From NCBI GenBank assembly GCA_019636215.1, contig JAHBXZ010000002.1, positions 1 to 64,000 of the forward strand: a stretch of DNA of 64,000 nucleotides, in the 5' to 3' direction. This stretch comes from Planctomycetota bacterium. GTDB taxonomy: Bacteria; Planctomycetota; UBA8742; UBA2392. Position 1 is the stretch's first letter; every line of letters starts with the position of its first letter. The notes below the pieces were generated by a model. The model was not told the origin of the DNA. It saw nothing but the letters and a program-made list of their open reading frames with translations, and did no database searches. This document shows positions 8,197 through 17,521 of this stretch, one piece after another. A program made the position numbers and the translations under genes.

Positions 8197-9339
8197 CTAC
8201 GCTGCCGCGCGTTCTGTTGCATCGGCAGTTGGCAAGTCGGGGCTGTATCCAATTCGGGCAAGAACGCCGGCGATGATCCGCGCGGCAGCATCCGGCCGGG
8301 CGGTGGAAAGCGCGGCCTCGCGGCCTGCTGCGCGGGCGGGTTCATTCAGCATCAGGCGATCGACCAGCTCGCACAACCGGTGCGGGGTCAGGGTCTCCTG
8401 CGGCACCACAACGCCTGCGCCGGTTGCGGCAACGTAGTGGGCGTTGGCGCGCTGGTGGTCATCGGCTGCGGCCGGAAACGGCACCATCAACAGCGGCACA
8501 CCCGAGACCAGCAGTTCCGAGATCGTGCCCGCGCCGCTGCGGGTCAGGGCAAGGTCAGAGGCCGCCATCCATGTGGCGGTGTTATGTGTGAACGAGGCCA
8601 CGCGGAAGTTCAGTCCGCTTGCCTGCCACGCAAACTGGGCGCGCTCCACATCCTGCGGGCCGGTCAGGTGCAGCAGGTTCATGCGTTCCTGCCATGCGGC
8701 AAGCTCGGGTGCCGCGGCAATCGCGGCATCATTGATTGCCGTAGCACCCTGGCTGCCGCCCATCACCAGCAGGGTGGGCAGGCGCGGGTTCAGGCCCAGG
8801 GCGCGGCGGGCATCATGTTTGTTGGTGGCCTGCAGAAAGGCGCGGCGCACGGGATTGCCGGCAACTTCCACGTGGCAATCCAGTGTGCGGGTCAGGGGCA
8901 TGTGCGCAAAGCAGATGCCGGCCAGCCTCGAAACCGCGCGGGTAACCTTGCCGGGCACGGCGTTGGCCTCCAGGGCGACGATCGGCAGTCGCATCAGGCT
9001 TGCGGCCAGCGCGCCAGGCAGCGACGCATACCCGCCGACACAGACCAGCGCGTCGGCGCCAAATGCCTTCAGCGCGCGGCGCGCGGCGGGCACGGCCATG
9101 GCGGTGGTGATGACGGTTGTGGCTTTGCTGCGAATGGTCCCGCGCGGGCGGGCCACGGGCAGGGCCGTGAAGTCATGGCCGGCGTTGCCCAGCATGGAAC
9201 GTTCAAGTTCATTGCCGCTGCACAGAAAGTGGACGCACCCGGGCCCGAAGCGATCGACCAGCAGTTCGGCCAACGCCAGCGCCGGGGCGACGTGGCCCCC
9301 GGTTCCTCCGCCGGCAAATGCGATGCGTGGTGGCTTCAT
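8197..9339 (-). CDS. murG: MurG glycosyltransferase (lipid II synthesis)
   Basis: A 380-residue GT28 enzyme that transfers GlcNAc from UDP-GlcNAc onto lipid I at the inner face of the cytoplasmic membrane. The AGGGTGGHVAPALALA loop is near the N-terminus. VMGGSQGATAIND, the donor-binding RSGAGTISELLVSGVPLLMV and FPAAADDHQRANA follow, as in the family. I start it at ATG 9339, with AGAGGACC in front; the frame extends to 9369 but without a ribosome binding site. It is followed by murC and preceded by a possible 47-aa ORF after ftsW. Confidence 0.96.
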   Translation of the reverse strand: MKPPRIAFAGGGTGGHVAPALALAELLVDRFGPGCVHFLCSGNELERSMLGNAGHDFTALPVARPRGTIRSKATTVITTAMAVPAARRALKAFGADALVCVGGYASLPGALAASLMRLPIVALEANAVPGKVTRAVSRLAGICFAHMPLTRTLDCHVEVAGNPVRRAFLQATNKHDARRALGLNPRLPTLLVMGGSQGATAINDAAIAAAPELAAWQERMNLLHLTGPQDVERAQFAWQASGLNFRVASFTHNTATWMAASDLALTRSGAGTISELLVSGVPLLMVPFPAAADDHQRANAHYVAATGAGVVVPQETLTPHRLCELVDRLMLNEPARAAGREAALSTARPDAAARIIAGVLARIGYSPDLPTADATERAAA

Positions 9340-9462
9340 GGCAGGTCCTCTGTCCGGGCGCCGCGGCATCCACGGACGGACACGTTCGGGACGTTCGCGG
9401 CGCGCTGGTTACGGGCGCAAGAGCTTCACAAGCGCTTGCACCCGGGAAAGGCCGGTTGCACT

Positions 9463-9606
9463 TCAGGCCGATGGCTGGGCGTCGTGGCGGCCACGGGCGC
9501 GGCCTGCCACAAGCTCTGGCTGGGGCAGTGCCTGAACACGGCCCGAGGCGCGGTTGCTGCGGTATGCGGCAGGAAGCGAGCGTGCGGAAGTCTTGCGGTT
9601 GCGCAT
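9463..9606 (-). CDS. Possible 47-aa basic peptide between ftsW and murG
   Basis: A short frame beginning MRNRKTSARSLPAAYRSNRA, rich in Arg, Ser and Ala. The ATG at 9606 has an excellent AGGAG site eight bases upstream, which overlaps the ftsW stop codon. It occupies half of an otherwise empty 278-bp gap in the wall operon. No motif or homologue comes to mind. It may be a real small protein or just the remains of a decayed gene. Confidence 0.35.
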   Translation of the reverse strand: MRNRKTSARSLPAAYRSNRASGRVQALPQPELVAGRARGRHDAQPSA

Positions 9607-9617
9607 GGTGGGGTCTC

Positions 9618-10817
9618 CTAGGCCTGTGCCACAAGCCGCCGTGCCCGTGCGCTGACGTGCGCGCTTTCGGCACTGCGGCGGTTCTCAAGTTCGCTGGATT
9701 GAAGCTGCGCGGCTTCCTGCGCGCTGACACAACGGCGCGCCACGGACAGCACCACGCCCACCCCGCAAAGATAGAAGAAGCAGGCGCTGCCGCCGAAGCT
9801 GATGAACGGCAACCCGATGCCCTTGGTGGGCACACTGGCGGTCACCACGGCAATGTTGATGGCGGCCTGCAGGCCGATGGCGCCGGTGAAGCCCAATGCG
9901 AGAAGCGAGCCCAGGCGGTCGCGGGCGCGCCGCGCCACAGCCATGCCGATGACCATCAGCGTCGAGAACAGCCCCAGCGTAAGCAGCGACCCGACCAGCC
10001 CGGTTTCCTCGGCCAGTACGGCAAAGATGAAGTCCGTTTCCTGTTCGGGCAGGTAGTACAGCTTCTGGGTGGAGTTACCCAGGCCCTGGCCCTCCATGCC
10101 GCCGGCACCGATGGCAATCAGCGACTGGTTTACCTGGTGGCCCTTGCCGCGCGGGTCTGCCTGCGGGTCCAAAAACACCAGCACGCGGGTCTGGATATGG
10201 TCGAACTTGGAATACATCACCACGCTGGCCACCGGCAGCATCAGCGCGCCGACAACGCACAGGTGCCGCACCCGCAGGCCGCCGCAGATCAGCACAAGAA
10301 ACGAGCTTGCGGCAAGAAACAGGCTGGTGCCGAAGTCCGGCTGGGCCATGCACAGCACACTGTAGATGCCCACAAACAGGCAGGCCGGGATGAACCCGCG
10401 CCGGAACTCGCCCAGACTCTCCTTGCGGGTGGCGGCATAGGCAGCAGCAGCCACCAGCAGCGCGAACTTGGCGAAGTCACTGGGCTGCAGACCGAACCCG
10501 CCAAAGCGTATCCAGCGCCGGGCACCGTTGTATTCCGTGCCGATGCCCGGAATCAATGTCAGCACCAGCAGCGCCAGCCCCAGCAGCCACAACGGGCGTG
10601 CCAGCTTCTGCCACAGGGTGTAGTCGACGCGGCCGATCACCGCCATCGCACCAAGGCCAAGCCCGAGAAACAGCAGGTGGCGCTTGATGAACACAAACGG
10701 ATCGCTTTCCATGCCCGGCATCAGGCGAATGGCGCTGCTGCTGAAGACCATGACAACGCCGATGCCCAGCAGGGCCAGCACGTTCAGCAGATAGGCATTG
10801 CGCAGCGATTTTGACAC
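9618..10817 (-). CDS. ftsW: FtsW/RodA/SpoVE peptidoglycan polymerase
   Basis: An approximately 399-residue SEDS-family membrane protein with about ten transmembrane helices. SEDS proteins polymerise lipid II glycan with a partner class B PBP. Diagnostic stretches are GARRWIRFGGFGLQPSDFAK, AQPDFGTSLFL, YYLPEQETDFIFAVLAEETG and the C-terminal GLPFISFGGSACF. Position before murG favours FtsW over RodA. I place the start at GTG 10817 (VSKSLRNAYLLN) with GGGAA upstream; the frame runs on to 10946 but that stretch is not membrane-protein-like and overlaps the terminator region. Confidence 0.93.
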   Translation of the reverse strand: MSKSLRNAYLLNVLALLGIGVVMVFSSSAIRLMPGMESDPFVFIKRHLLFLGLGLGAMAVIGRVDYTLWQKLARPLWLLGLALLVLTLIPGIGTEYNGARRWIRFGGFGLQPSDFAKFALLVAAAAYAATRKESLGEFRRGFIPACLFVGIYSVLCMAQPDFGTSLFLAASSFLVLICGGLRVRHLCVVGALMLPVASVVMYSKFDHIQTRVLVFLDPQADPRGKGHQVNQSLIAIGAGGMEGQGLGNSTQKLYYLPEQETDFIFAVLAEETGLVGSLLTLGLFSTLMVIGMAVARRARDRLGSLLALGFTGAIGLQAAINIAVVTASVPTKGIGLPFISFGGSACFFYLCGVGVVLSVARRCVSAQEAAQLQSSELENRRSAESAHVSARARRLVAQA

Positions 10818-10908
10818 GGCGGTTCCCGTCGACACCACATATGGGAATCGGCAGTAAGGGCCGCGTATCTGCTGAAAAATGCGCGCCGCAACGGGCCGGG
10901 CGAAACAG

Positions 10909-10934
10909 AACACCCGGCCGTCAGGCCGGGTGTT
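10909..10934 (-). terminator. Terminator between lamin-tail gene and ftsW
   Basis: AACACCCGGCC (10909-10919) pairs perfectly with GGCCGGGTGTT (10924-10934) across GTCA. On the minus strand the stem is followed by CTGTTTCG. It separates the upstream lipoprotein gene from the ftsW-mur operon. Confidence 0.7.
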
Positions 10935-10954
10935 TTCAGGTTGCAAGGTGTGAC

Positions 10955-11620
10955 TTACTGGCCCGGGCTGATCGCGTCTTCAAACCAGGCTGTGCTGTTG
11001 CTGGCGGTGCCGGTGTAGTGGATCGAGCGACCCTCGGCGGCGCGCAGCACGTAATCGCCGCCCAGCCATTCGCCGACCAGCACGGCCGCGCCTTCCAGAG
11101 GCTGGCCGGGGTTACCCCACTGCACAAAGTCAACAACATCGCTGCCGGCGCGAAGCAGAGCCAGAGAACCCTGCGCAGGGTCAAGTTCGCCGAATGAGGG
11201 GGCGAACTGGTTGCAGGAATCCGGCGTGCCGGCCGTGCCGATGTGAACCAGCACACGGGCCTTGGAGGCAACCTTGAAGCCGTAGGCAAAAGTGAACGAA
11301 TCCTGGCCGTTGGTAAGCACCCAGCCGCCCAGGTCGGCCTCGTACAGGCTGGCGTTGAACAGTTCCACATACTGCATGCCGGCATTGGGCCCCATGGGGT
11401 CCACCAGCACTTCTTCGATAGTGACCGGGCTGAGGCTGACGGCATAGCCGTGCGGCGTCAGCGGCTTGGGAACCGTGTTGGGGTTGGGCAGGTTGCCGGG
11501 ATTGGGGCCGTTGGAGCTCGGGATGGTTACCGTGCCCTTGGTGGTGTTGGCGTAATCACCGCAGGCCGAAAGCAGGGCAACCAGTCCACCCAACGCGATC
11601 AACAAAGCAACACGACGCAT
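10955..11620 (-). CDS. Lipoprotein with a lamin-tail domain
   Basis: A 221-residue lipoprotein. The signal sequence MRRVALLIALGGLVALLSAC ends in a lipobox (LLSAC) with the lipidated Cys at residue 20. A Pro/Asn-rich linker (NGPNPGNLPNPNTVPKP) leads to a lamin-tail (LTD) beta-sandwich: VTIEEVLVDPMGPNAGMQYV, LFNAS, DLGGWVLTNGQDSFTFAYGF and a closing VLRAAEGRSIHYTGTASNST. In bacteria LTD domains occur on exported surface or nuclease proteins and probably mediate binding; no enzyme domain is present. It is a single-gene unit. Confidence 0.75.
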   Translation of the reverse strand: MRRVALLIALGGLVALLSACGDYANTTKGTVTIPSSNGPNPGNLPNPNTVPKPLTPHGYAVSLSPVTIEEVLVDPMGPNAGMQYVELFNASLYEADLGGWVLTNGQDSFTFAYGFKVASKARVLVHIGTAGTPDSCNQFAPSFGELDPAQGSLALLRAGSDVVDFVQWGNPGQPLEGAAVLVGEWLGGDYVLRAAEGRSIHYTGTASNSTAWFEDAISPGQ

Positions 11621-11773
11621 AGAAGCCTCTTAAGGGCGCTGTGCAGGGGTTTGTGCCCGGCCCCAAGTCTACGCACGGACACGCATACGGTTTATCGCAG
11701 GGGGTACGGAAAGTCTAGCGACGCCCGGGCTTGCATGCAACGGGCAATGAGCAGGGCCGAAATCAGGGCGCGG

Positions 11774-11983
11774 CTACATTTCGTCGACGATGCAGTCGAT
11801 CACGTCAAAGCCCAACTGCCGAAACGCCTTCGAAAGTTCGCCATGAAGGTCGCCGGTGCCGTGTTTGATCTGGCTCTTGATCACCTGGGCTACCAGCTTC
11901 ACGCCGCTGCTGTATTCGTCCCAGCGGATCTCGAACTGGGCGCGGGCGCGGGTCTTGATGCCGGCCTTGTCTCGCATTGCCAT
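11774..11983 (-). CDS. Small unknown protein, 69 aa
   Basis: Start ATG 11983 with GGAGG six bases upstream (MAMRDKAGIKTRARAQFEIR). It is a soluble protein with an alternating beta-like N-terminal half and an acidic helical C-terminal end (GELSKAFRQLGFDVIDCIVD). No family recognised. It lies 25 bp beyond the terminator-like hairpin that ends the PQQ-propeller operon, so it may have its own promoter or be a read-through product. Confidence 0.5.
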   Translation of the reverse strand: MAMRDKAGIKTRARAQFEIRWDEYSSGVKLVAQVIKSQIKHGTGDLHGELSKAFRQLGFDVIDCIVDEM

Positions 11984-12007
11984 GGGTTGCCTCCGGCCAT
12001 GAAACGA

Positions 12008-12033
12008 ACGGGCCGGCACAATGGCCGGCCCGT
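12008..12033 (-). terminator. Terminator after PQQ-propeller lipoprotein
   Basis: ACGGGCCGGC (12008-12017) pairs perfectly with GCCGGCCCGT (12024-12033) over a 6-nt loop; on the minus strand it is followed by TCGTTTCAT, a weak T-tract. It sits 21 bp after the stop at 12055. Confidence 0.6.
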
Positions 12034-12054
12034 GTTGACGCTGCTGGAAACGAC

Positions 12055-13554
12055 TTACTTGCCGCCGGCGGTACCCTTGCCCTTGCCGGCGTAAACCTTG
12101 AACACGTACCCGTCCTTGGTGGCCAGGTAAATGGCGCGGTCGCGTTCGTACATGCTGCCGGTGACAAACGCAAAGTCCATCAGGTTCAACTGCCACTCCG
12201 GGCGGGCCAGACGGCCGGTGTTGACATCAAGCACCTTCAGCGTGCGGCTTACCGTGCGCAGTTCGTCGCGCTTGGTGACAATGCGGCCCTGGTCACGCAG
12301 CTTGGCCTTTTCGCGCTCGGAGAGGAATTCCTCGTTGCGCTCGTACAGCATGTAGACCTTGCCGTCGGAGACCATCAGCGGCTGCTGGCCGACATCGGGT
12401 TCCGTCCAGATGGGTTCCTTGGTGTGCGGGGTCCTGGGGTCGCCGTCGATCAGTTCATAGACCGGGCGGTCGTCTTTGACGTCAATCAGCCGATAGTTGA
12501 ACGCCATCAGCTTGCCGGGCCGGGTGTGGGCGCGCAGGCGCGTGCCGCGTCCGTCGTCGGTGGGCACTTCCTTGTCATAGACTTCCAGGGTGCGCACAAA
12601 CACCCAGCGGTCTTCGACAAAGATGTCGCCGTAGGGCAGGCCGTCAAGGTCGGCAATCCATGCGCTCTGGCCGGACTTCTGCCAGGCGAACAACTGGCCG
12701 CGGTCACTGCCCACAAACACAAGGTCGTCCTTGATGGTGGGGCGGGTGCGCGACTGGGCTTCCAGGTGCGGGTCGGCGCGGTATTCGCCGGTCTGGGCGT
12801 CCACCATGTACAGCCGATTGTTGTTGTTAACAAAGGCCACGGTTTCGCGGTCGGCCGCCGGCTGCAGGTTGATCTGGTAGAACGCATTACCGCCGACGCC
12901 GCCCGTGCCCGAACGTGGGAAAGACCAGCTCTCCGGCCCGGTGCCCGTGGCGCTGTCAATCATGCTCAGGCCACGCAGGCTGTTGCTGTTTGTGGTGGGC
13001 ACAAACAGGTGCGTGTCGTTGCTGGCGGGGTGGGCGCTGGGAAACGTGTCACCCTTGAACCGGCCCCGGCTTACCAGGCGTGATTCACCCTCGCGCGGGC
13101 TGCTCTGGCGGTCGTAGGCCTGGTACTCGCCGTCGTTGTTCATCAAAAAGATGTAACTGCGCGTGGCCAGCGGCGAGAAATCGACCCGCTGCTCGATCGG
13201 TGTGCGCCAGTGCAGCGTGAAGTCGTAGGCGTCGATGCTCCACATGTAGTTGCGGCCGCCGTCGGCATCAACCACCAGGATCTCGTCGCGAACGTCGTCA
13301 TGGATCACGTTCAATTCGCGAATCACGACAGGCTGGCGCCGGCGCGGGTCGGTCAGGTCGTAACTGCGCACACGCAGCGGCAGTTCCACAAGCTGGGCCT
13401 CGTAATAGCTGGCGGGCTGCCGCTGCACCGGGTCAGGTGCAAGCGGGCTGCGGTCGCCGGGACGGGCCTGGCTTGGAAGTCCGCACGAGGCGGCAAAGAT
13501 TGCGATGGCAAGTCCGGGGGGGAGACACGTCAGCGCACGTGTCAGGGTTTTCAC
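12055..13554 (-). CDS. PQQ-like beta-propeller lipoprotein
   Basis: A 499-residue exported protein. The N-terminus MKTLTRALTCLPPGLAIAIF runs into AASCG, a probable lipobox with Cys 24. After a Pro/Arg linker it has repeated blades of the form 'I..D...G....W', for example LYMVDAQTGEYRADP, LVFVGSDRGQLFAWQKS and VLDVNTGRLARPEWQLN, typical of PQQ-like/outer membrane BamB-type propellers. No PQQ-dehydrogenase catalytic residues are obvious, so a scaffold or sensor role is more likely than an enzyme. Its ATG overlaps the stop of the 86-aa gene as ATGA. Confidence 0.7.
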   Translation of the reverse strand: MKTLTRALTCLPPGLAIAIFAASCGLPSQARPGDRSPLAPDPVQRQPASYYEAQLVELPLRVRSYDLTDPRRRQPVVIRELNVIHDDVRDEILVVDADGGRNYMWSIDAYDFTLHWRTPIEQRVDFSPLATRSYIFLMNNDGEYQAYDRQSSPREGESRLVSRGRFKGDTFPSAHPASNDTHLFVPTTNSNSLRGLSMIDSATGTGPESWSFPRSGTGGVGGNAFYQINLQPAADRETVAFVNNNNRLYMVDAQTGEYRADPHLEAQSRTRPTIKDDLVFVGSDRGQLFAWQKSGQSAWIADLDGLPYGDIFVEDRWVFVRTLEVYDKEVPTDDGRGTRLRAHTRPGKLMAFNYRLIDVKDDRPVYELIDGDPRTPHTKEPIWTEPDVGQQPLMVSDGKVYMLYERNEEFLSEREKAKLRDQGRIVTKRDELRTVSRTLKVLDVNTGRLARPEWQLNLMDFAFVTGSMYERDRAIYLATKDGYVFKVYAGKGKGTAGGK

Positions 13555-13811
13555 TGGGCAGCTCCTTTGTCAAATTCCCGGAGGTTGAGTTTGTGTTTGT
13601 TCTCGTAACTGCGCAGAGTCTCAATGCGCTCGAGGTCTTCCTCGATCCGGTTGACCAGCTTGAAGATGTAAGGCCGGCCTTTCAACCGATTCTTCAAATC
13701 GTCAACCATCTTGTCCCACGACCCACTGTAAAGCTCGTCGCGGAGGACCAGCAGCATTTTTGACTCTTCCGAGAGGGCGTCATAGTACGTTTGGTGTGCC
13801 GGGTCGGCCAT
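13551..13811 (-). CDS. Unknown 86-aa protein coupled to the propeller gene
   Basis: Start chosen at ATG 13811 (MADPAHQTYYDALSEESKML), preceded by GAGGGC. In-frame extension to a TTG at 13889 exists but has no clear ribosome binding site. The product is a charged, largely helical cytoplasmic protein (VNRIEEDLERIETLRSYENK). It overlaps the propeller lipoprotein by 4 bp, so they are translated together. No family recognised. Confidence 0.6.
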   Translation of the reverse strand: MADPAHQTYYDALSEESKMLLVLRDELYSGSWDKMVDDLKNRLKGRPYIFKLVNRIEEDLERIETLRSYENKHKLNLREFDKGAAQ

Positions 13812-13954
13812 ATGCCCTCGGTAATGGTTCTTCCATGATTCCAATCGCCTAGGACGCTTTGTAACTGACACTCTATAGATTGTGGGCAAAATCCCCGCAA
13901 CAGCCGGGTAGACGCCTGCCTTGGCCGTCCGTTAGTCTGATCACGGAGAACTGC

Positions 13955-14785
13955 ATGGCTGGCCCATCCGCGCAACAACCCGTTCAACCGCCAATGCCCT
14001 ACGGCGTGGCAAACCCGCCCGCCGCGCCGGCCTTTGACCCGCGCATGGGCAAGCGGCCCGGGGGCACTGCCACCAAGGTGTGGGGGATTCTGCTGCTGAT
14101 GTTCGGCGGCTTTGGCGCGATGGGCCTGATTTCCAGCGTGGCCAGCCTGTTCGGGGGCTTCAACACCGGCAGCTTTGCATTCGGCATGAGCCCCGAAGCC
14201 CAGGCCGAAATGGAACGCCTGACCAGGCAACTGATCGACGATTCCATGGGCCGCCCGACTTACTGGATTCACCTGGCGGCCGAAACCACGATTATTGTGC
14301 TGTCACTGGCGGCGGGCGTGTTTCTGGTGATCAAGCCCAAGCCCCTTGGTGCCAAGCTGGCGCTGGCCCGTGTGGCGCTGGTGCTGCTGGCCCTGCCCGT
14401 TTACGGCTATGAAACCAATGCGGTGATGGATGCGGCGTTCACGTCGCAGCAGGAGATGATCCGCCTGCAGCTAGAAAGCGACCGCAAGTCCGGCAAGCTC
14501 AAGGGTCCCAACCCCGACGAGTTCATGGGCACCATGAACAAGATCATGAAGGGCGTAGGGTATGGCACCGTGGTGATCACCGTGGTGTTGGTGCTGATTA
14601 TCAACGGGCTGCTGGGCTTTCAGATGTCGCGCCCGCACGTGAAGGAGTTTCTGGCCGCGGCCGAAAACGAAAAACAGGTGATTCCGGGCTATGACCCGAC
14701 GATGGGCCTGATGATGCCCCCGCCGCCGGGTCCCGGCGCGCCGCAGCCCCCGGCCCCTCCTTCGCAGCCCATGCCTCCCCCGTAA
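13955..14785 (+). CDS. Membrane protein with proline-rich tails, 276 aa
   Basis: ATG 13955 follows GGAG by eight bases. An N-terminal Pro/Ala-rich region (about 40 residues) precedes four hydrophobic helices: KVWGILLLMFGGFGAMGLIS, WIHLAAETTIIVLSLAAGVF, a third at LALARVALVLLALPVYGY, and VITVVLVLIINGLLGF near residue 215. Two hydrophilic segments lie between them. The C-terminus is almost pure proline, glycine and methionine (PPPPGPGAPQPPAPPSQP). Such tails suggest a flexible cytoplasmic or surface linker. No family recognised. Confidence 0.65.
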   Translation: MAGPSAQQPVQPPMPYGVANPPAAPAFDPRMGKRPGGTATKVWGILLLMFGGFGAMGLISSVASLFGGFNTGSFAFGMSPEAQAEMERLTRQLIDDSMGRPTYWIHLAAETTIIVLSLAAGVFLVIKPKPLGAKLALARVALVLLALPVYGYETNAVMDAAFTSQQEMIRLQLESDRKSGKLKGPNPDEFMGTMNKIMKGVGYGTVVITVVLVLIINGLLGFQMSRPHVKEFLAAAENEKQVIPGYDPTMGLMMPPPPGPGAPQPPAPPSQPMPPP

Positions 14786-14849
14786 ACGGCATTGGCAGGC
14801 TGCACGGCATGGGGCCCTCGGCAGACCTTGCCTTCCTTTACTACAGCGT

Positions 14850-16225
<1,376 letters not shown>

Positions 16226-16273
16226 GCACTTTCAGCCCGGAGCGGAAGCGACGGGGTAGTTCGCATAGGTCAA

Positions 16274-16310
16274 AAACCCGGCCCCCAAAGGGCCGGGTTT
16301 GCTTTTCGCT
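16274..16310 (+). terminator. Intrinsic terminator of ahcY
   Basis: AAACCCGGCCC (16274-16284) pairs perfectly with GGGCCGGGTTT (16290-16300) across CCAAA, followed by GCTTTTCGCT. Confidence 0.8.
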
Positions 16311-16355
16311 TCCAACGCAACCTGGCCCTGCGGCGTTCCAAGGGCGAGGCCGCCG

Positions 16356-16490
16356 ATGCACAACGCCCCGATCTGTGACGAACCCGCCCCGCCCACCTGG
16401 CTGGTGATCATGAGCTGTATTGGTGGCGGGCTTTCGGTGCTGTCATTGATCGCCATGGCGGCCTGGCTGGCCTTGCAGTGGCTGGGGTAA
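16356..16490 (+). CDS. Possible 44-aa single-span membrane peptide
   Basis: ATG 16356 follows GAGG by eight bases. The peptide MHNAPICDEPAPPTWLVIMS continues into one clear transmembrane helix (CIGGGLSVLSLIAMAAWLAL) and stops after QWLG. A short acidic/proline N-terminus plus one helix is a common small-membrane-protein design. It lies just after the ahcY terminator and no homologue is known to me. Confidence 0.4.
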   Translation: MHNAPICDEPAPPTWLVIMSCIGGGLSVLSLIAMAAWLALQWLG

Positions 16491-16525
16491 GACCTGCTGG
16501 CTGGCCTTCTGATTCGTTCTGGCGA

Positions 16526-16629
16526 ATCGTGGCATCGGCGTCCTCGCCGATGCGTCTCCATGGCCGTCCCGGCCATGGACAGGCTCGGGACGCGCCTTTC
16601 ACGCATCGCCGAGACGGCGATGCCACGAT
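16526..16629. repeat. Four-hairpin palindromic intergenic repeat, copy 1
   Basis: Four consecutive hairpins: GCATCGGCG/CGCCGATGC (16532-16553, loop TCCT), TCCATGGCC/GGCCATGGA (16557-16579, loop GTCCC), a degenerate AGGC..GCCT (about 16581-16597, CGGGAC inside) and GCATCGCCG/CGGCGATGC (16603-16623, loop AGA). The outer two are inverted copies of each other, and so are the inner two, so the whole 104 bp is one imperfect palindrome starting CGTGGCATC and ending GATGCCACG. A shorter relative is at 21034-21109. Confidence 0.75.
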
Positions 16630-16651
16630 CCACATCAAGTCTGATAGCCCA

Positions 16652-16987
16652 CTAGGCCGCCAGCAGGTGGTTGCCCAGCAGCCACCAACCCGCCGAAAGG
16701 GCTATCACCCCGTAGGCGATGCCCAGCTTCCAGGCCACTTCGGGTTCTTTCTCGCGCAGCGCGATCAGCGCACCGATCATCGCCACGGGCAGAATCACAA
16801 AGCCCGCCCAGCGGCCCATCAACATCCATTGCGTGTAGACGGGCAGCTCGCGCCCGGCCTTGGCCCACGCAGCCATGGCAGTTTCGCCGCTCCAGCCCAC
16901 GGAAAACGCGGCAGCAAACAGCACGTTTGCGGCAACGATCATGTGGACGGTGACCAGTTTGCGCAGACGTGGGTCTTCAATGGCCAT
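16652..16987 (-). CDS. Small membrane protein, 111 aa
   Basis: Three hydrophobic segments: VTVHMIVAANVLFAAAFSVG, WAGFVILPVAMIGALIAL and LGIAYGVIALSAGWWLLGN. The N-terminus MAIEDPRLRKL is short and charged. No recognised family. The ATG lies in the palindrome ATGGCCAT (16980-16987), in which the divergent GNAT gene may also start, so the two reading frames overlap head to head by 8 bp. Either or both true starts could be further in; no good ribosome binding site is seen for this one. Confidence 0.6.
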   Translation of the reverse strand: MAIEDPRLRKLVTVHMIVAANVLFAAAFSVGWSGETAMAAWAKAGRELPVYTQWMLMGRWAGFVILPVAMIGALIALREKEPEVAWKLGIAYGVIALSAGWWLLGNHLLAA

Positions 16988-17513
16988 GGGGCCATTCTAC
17001 GATCCCCTTCCCGTGGCCGACGAACCAACTATCCGCCTGCTGCAACCAACCGACAGCCTTGAAGAACTCACGGCCCTGCTGCACCGCGCGTACAAGCGGC
17101 TGGCCGACATGGGTTTCAATTACACGGCCACGAACCAGTCGGTCGAAAAAACGCGCGAACGCGTTGAAGACAACGAGTGTTTCGTTGCCATCGCCGATGG
17201 CCGCATTGTCGGCACCGGCCTGCTGATCCCGCACCAGCTGGACACGCCCGCCTGGGCGAACCAGCCGGGGCGCTGCTACGCGGGCCAACTTGCCGTAGAC
17301 CCGGACTATCGCCATAAGGGCCTTGGCGCAACGTTGATGGGGCGCATTGTGGACCGCGCACGCGAGCTGGGGTTCAACGAAATCGGCGGCGACACCAGCG
17401 AGGGCGCGGATTACCTGATTCGATTCTACACCGGTATGGGCTGGCAGATCGTGGGCCACCATCAGTGGCCGGGCAAGTCATACCGCAGCGTGATACTGGC
17501 AAAACAACTTTAG
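16980..17513 (+). CDS. GNAT-family N-acetyltransferase
   Basis: A 177-residue acyl-CoA-dependent acetyltransferase of unknown substrate. The core is CFVAIADGRIVGTGLL, then GQLAVDPDYRHKGLGATLM, the acetyl-CoA pyrophosphate loop (R-x-K-G-L-G), and IRFYTGMGWQIVGHHQWP at the end. Starting at ATG 16980 keeps the frame minimal; GTG 17012 is an alternative because no ribosome binding site precedes 16980. It is followed 8 bp later by the methyltransferase gene and probably forms an operon with it. Confidence 0.8.
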   Translation: MAMGPFYDPLPVADEPTIRLLQPTDSLEELTALLHRAYKRLADMGFNYTATNQSVEKTRERVEDNECFVAIADGRIVGTGLLIPHQLDTPAWANQPGRCYAGQLAVDPDYRHKGLGATLMGRIVDRARELGFNEIGGDTSEGADYLIRFYTGMGWQIVGHHQWPGKSYRSVILAKQL

Positions 17514-17521
17514 GGGCAAAC

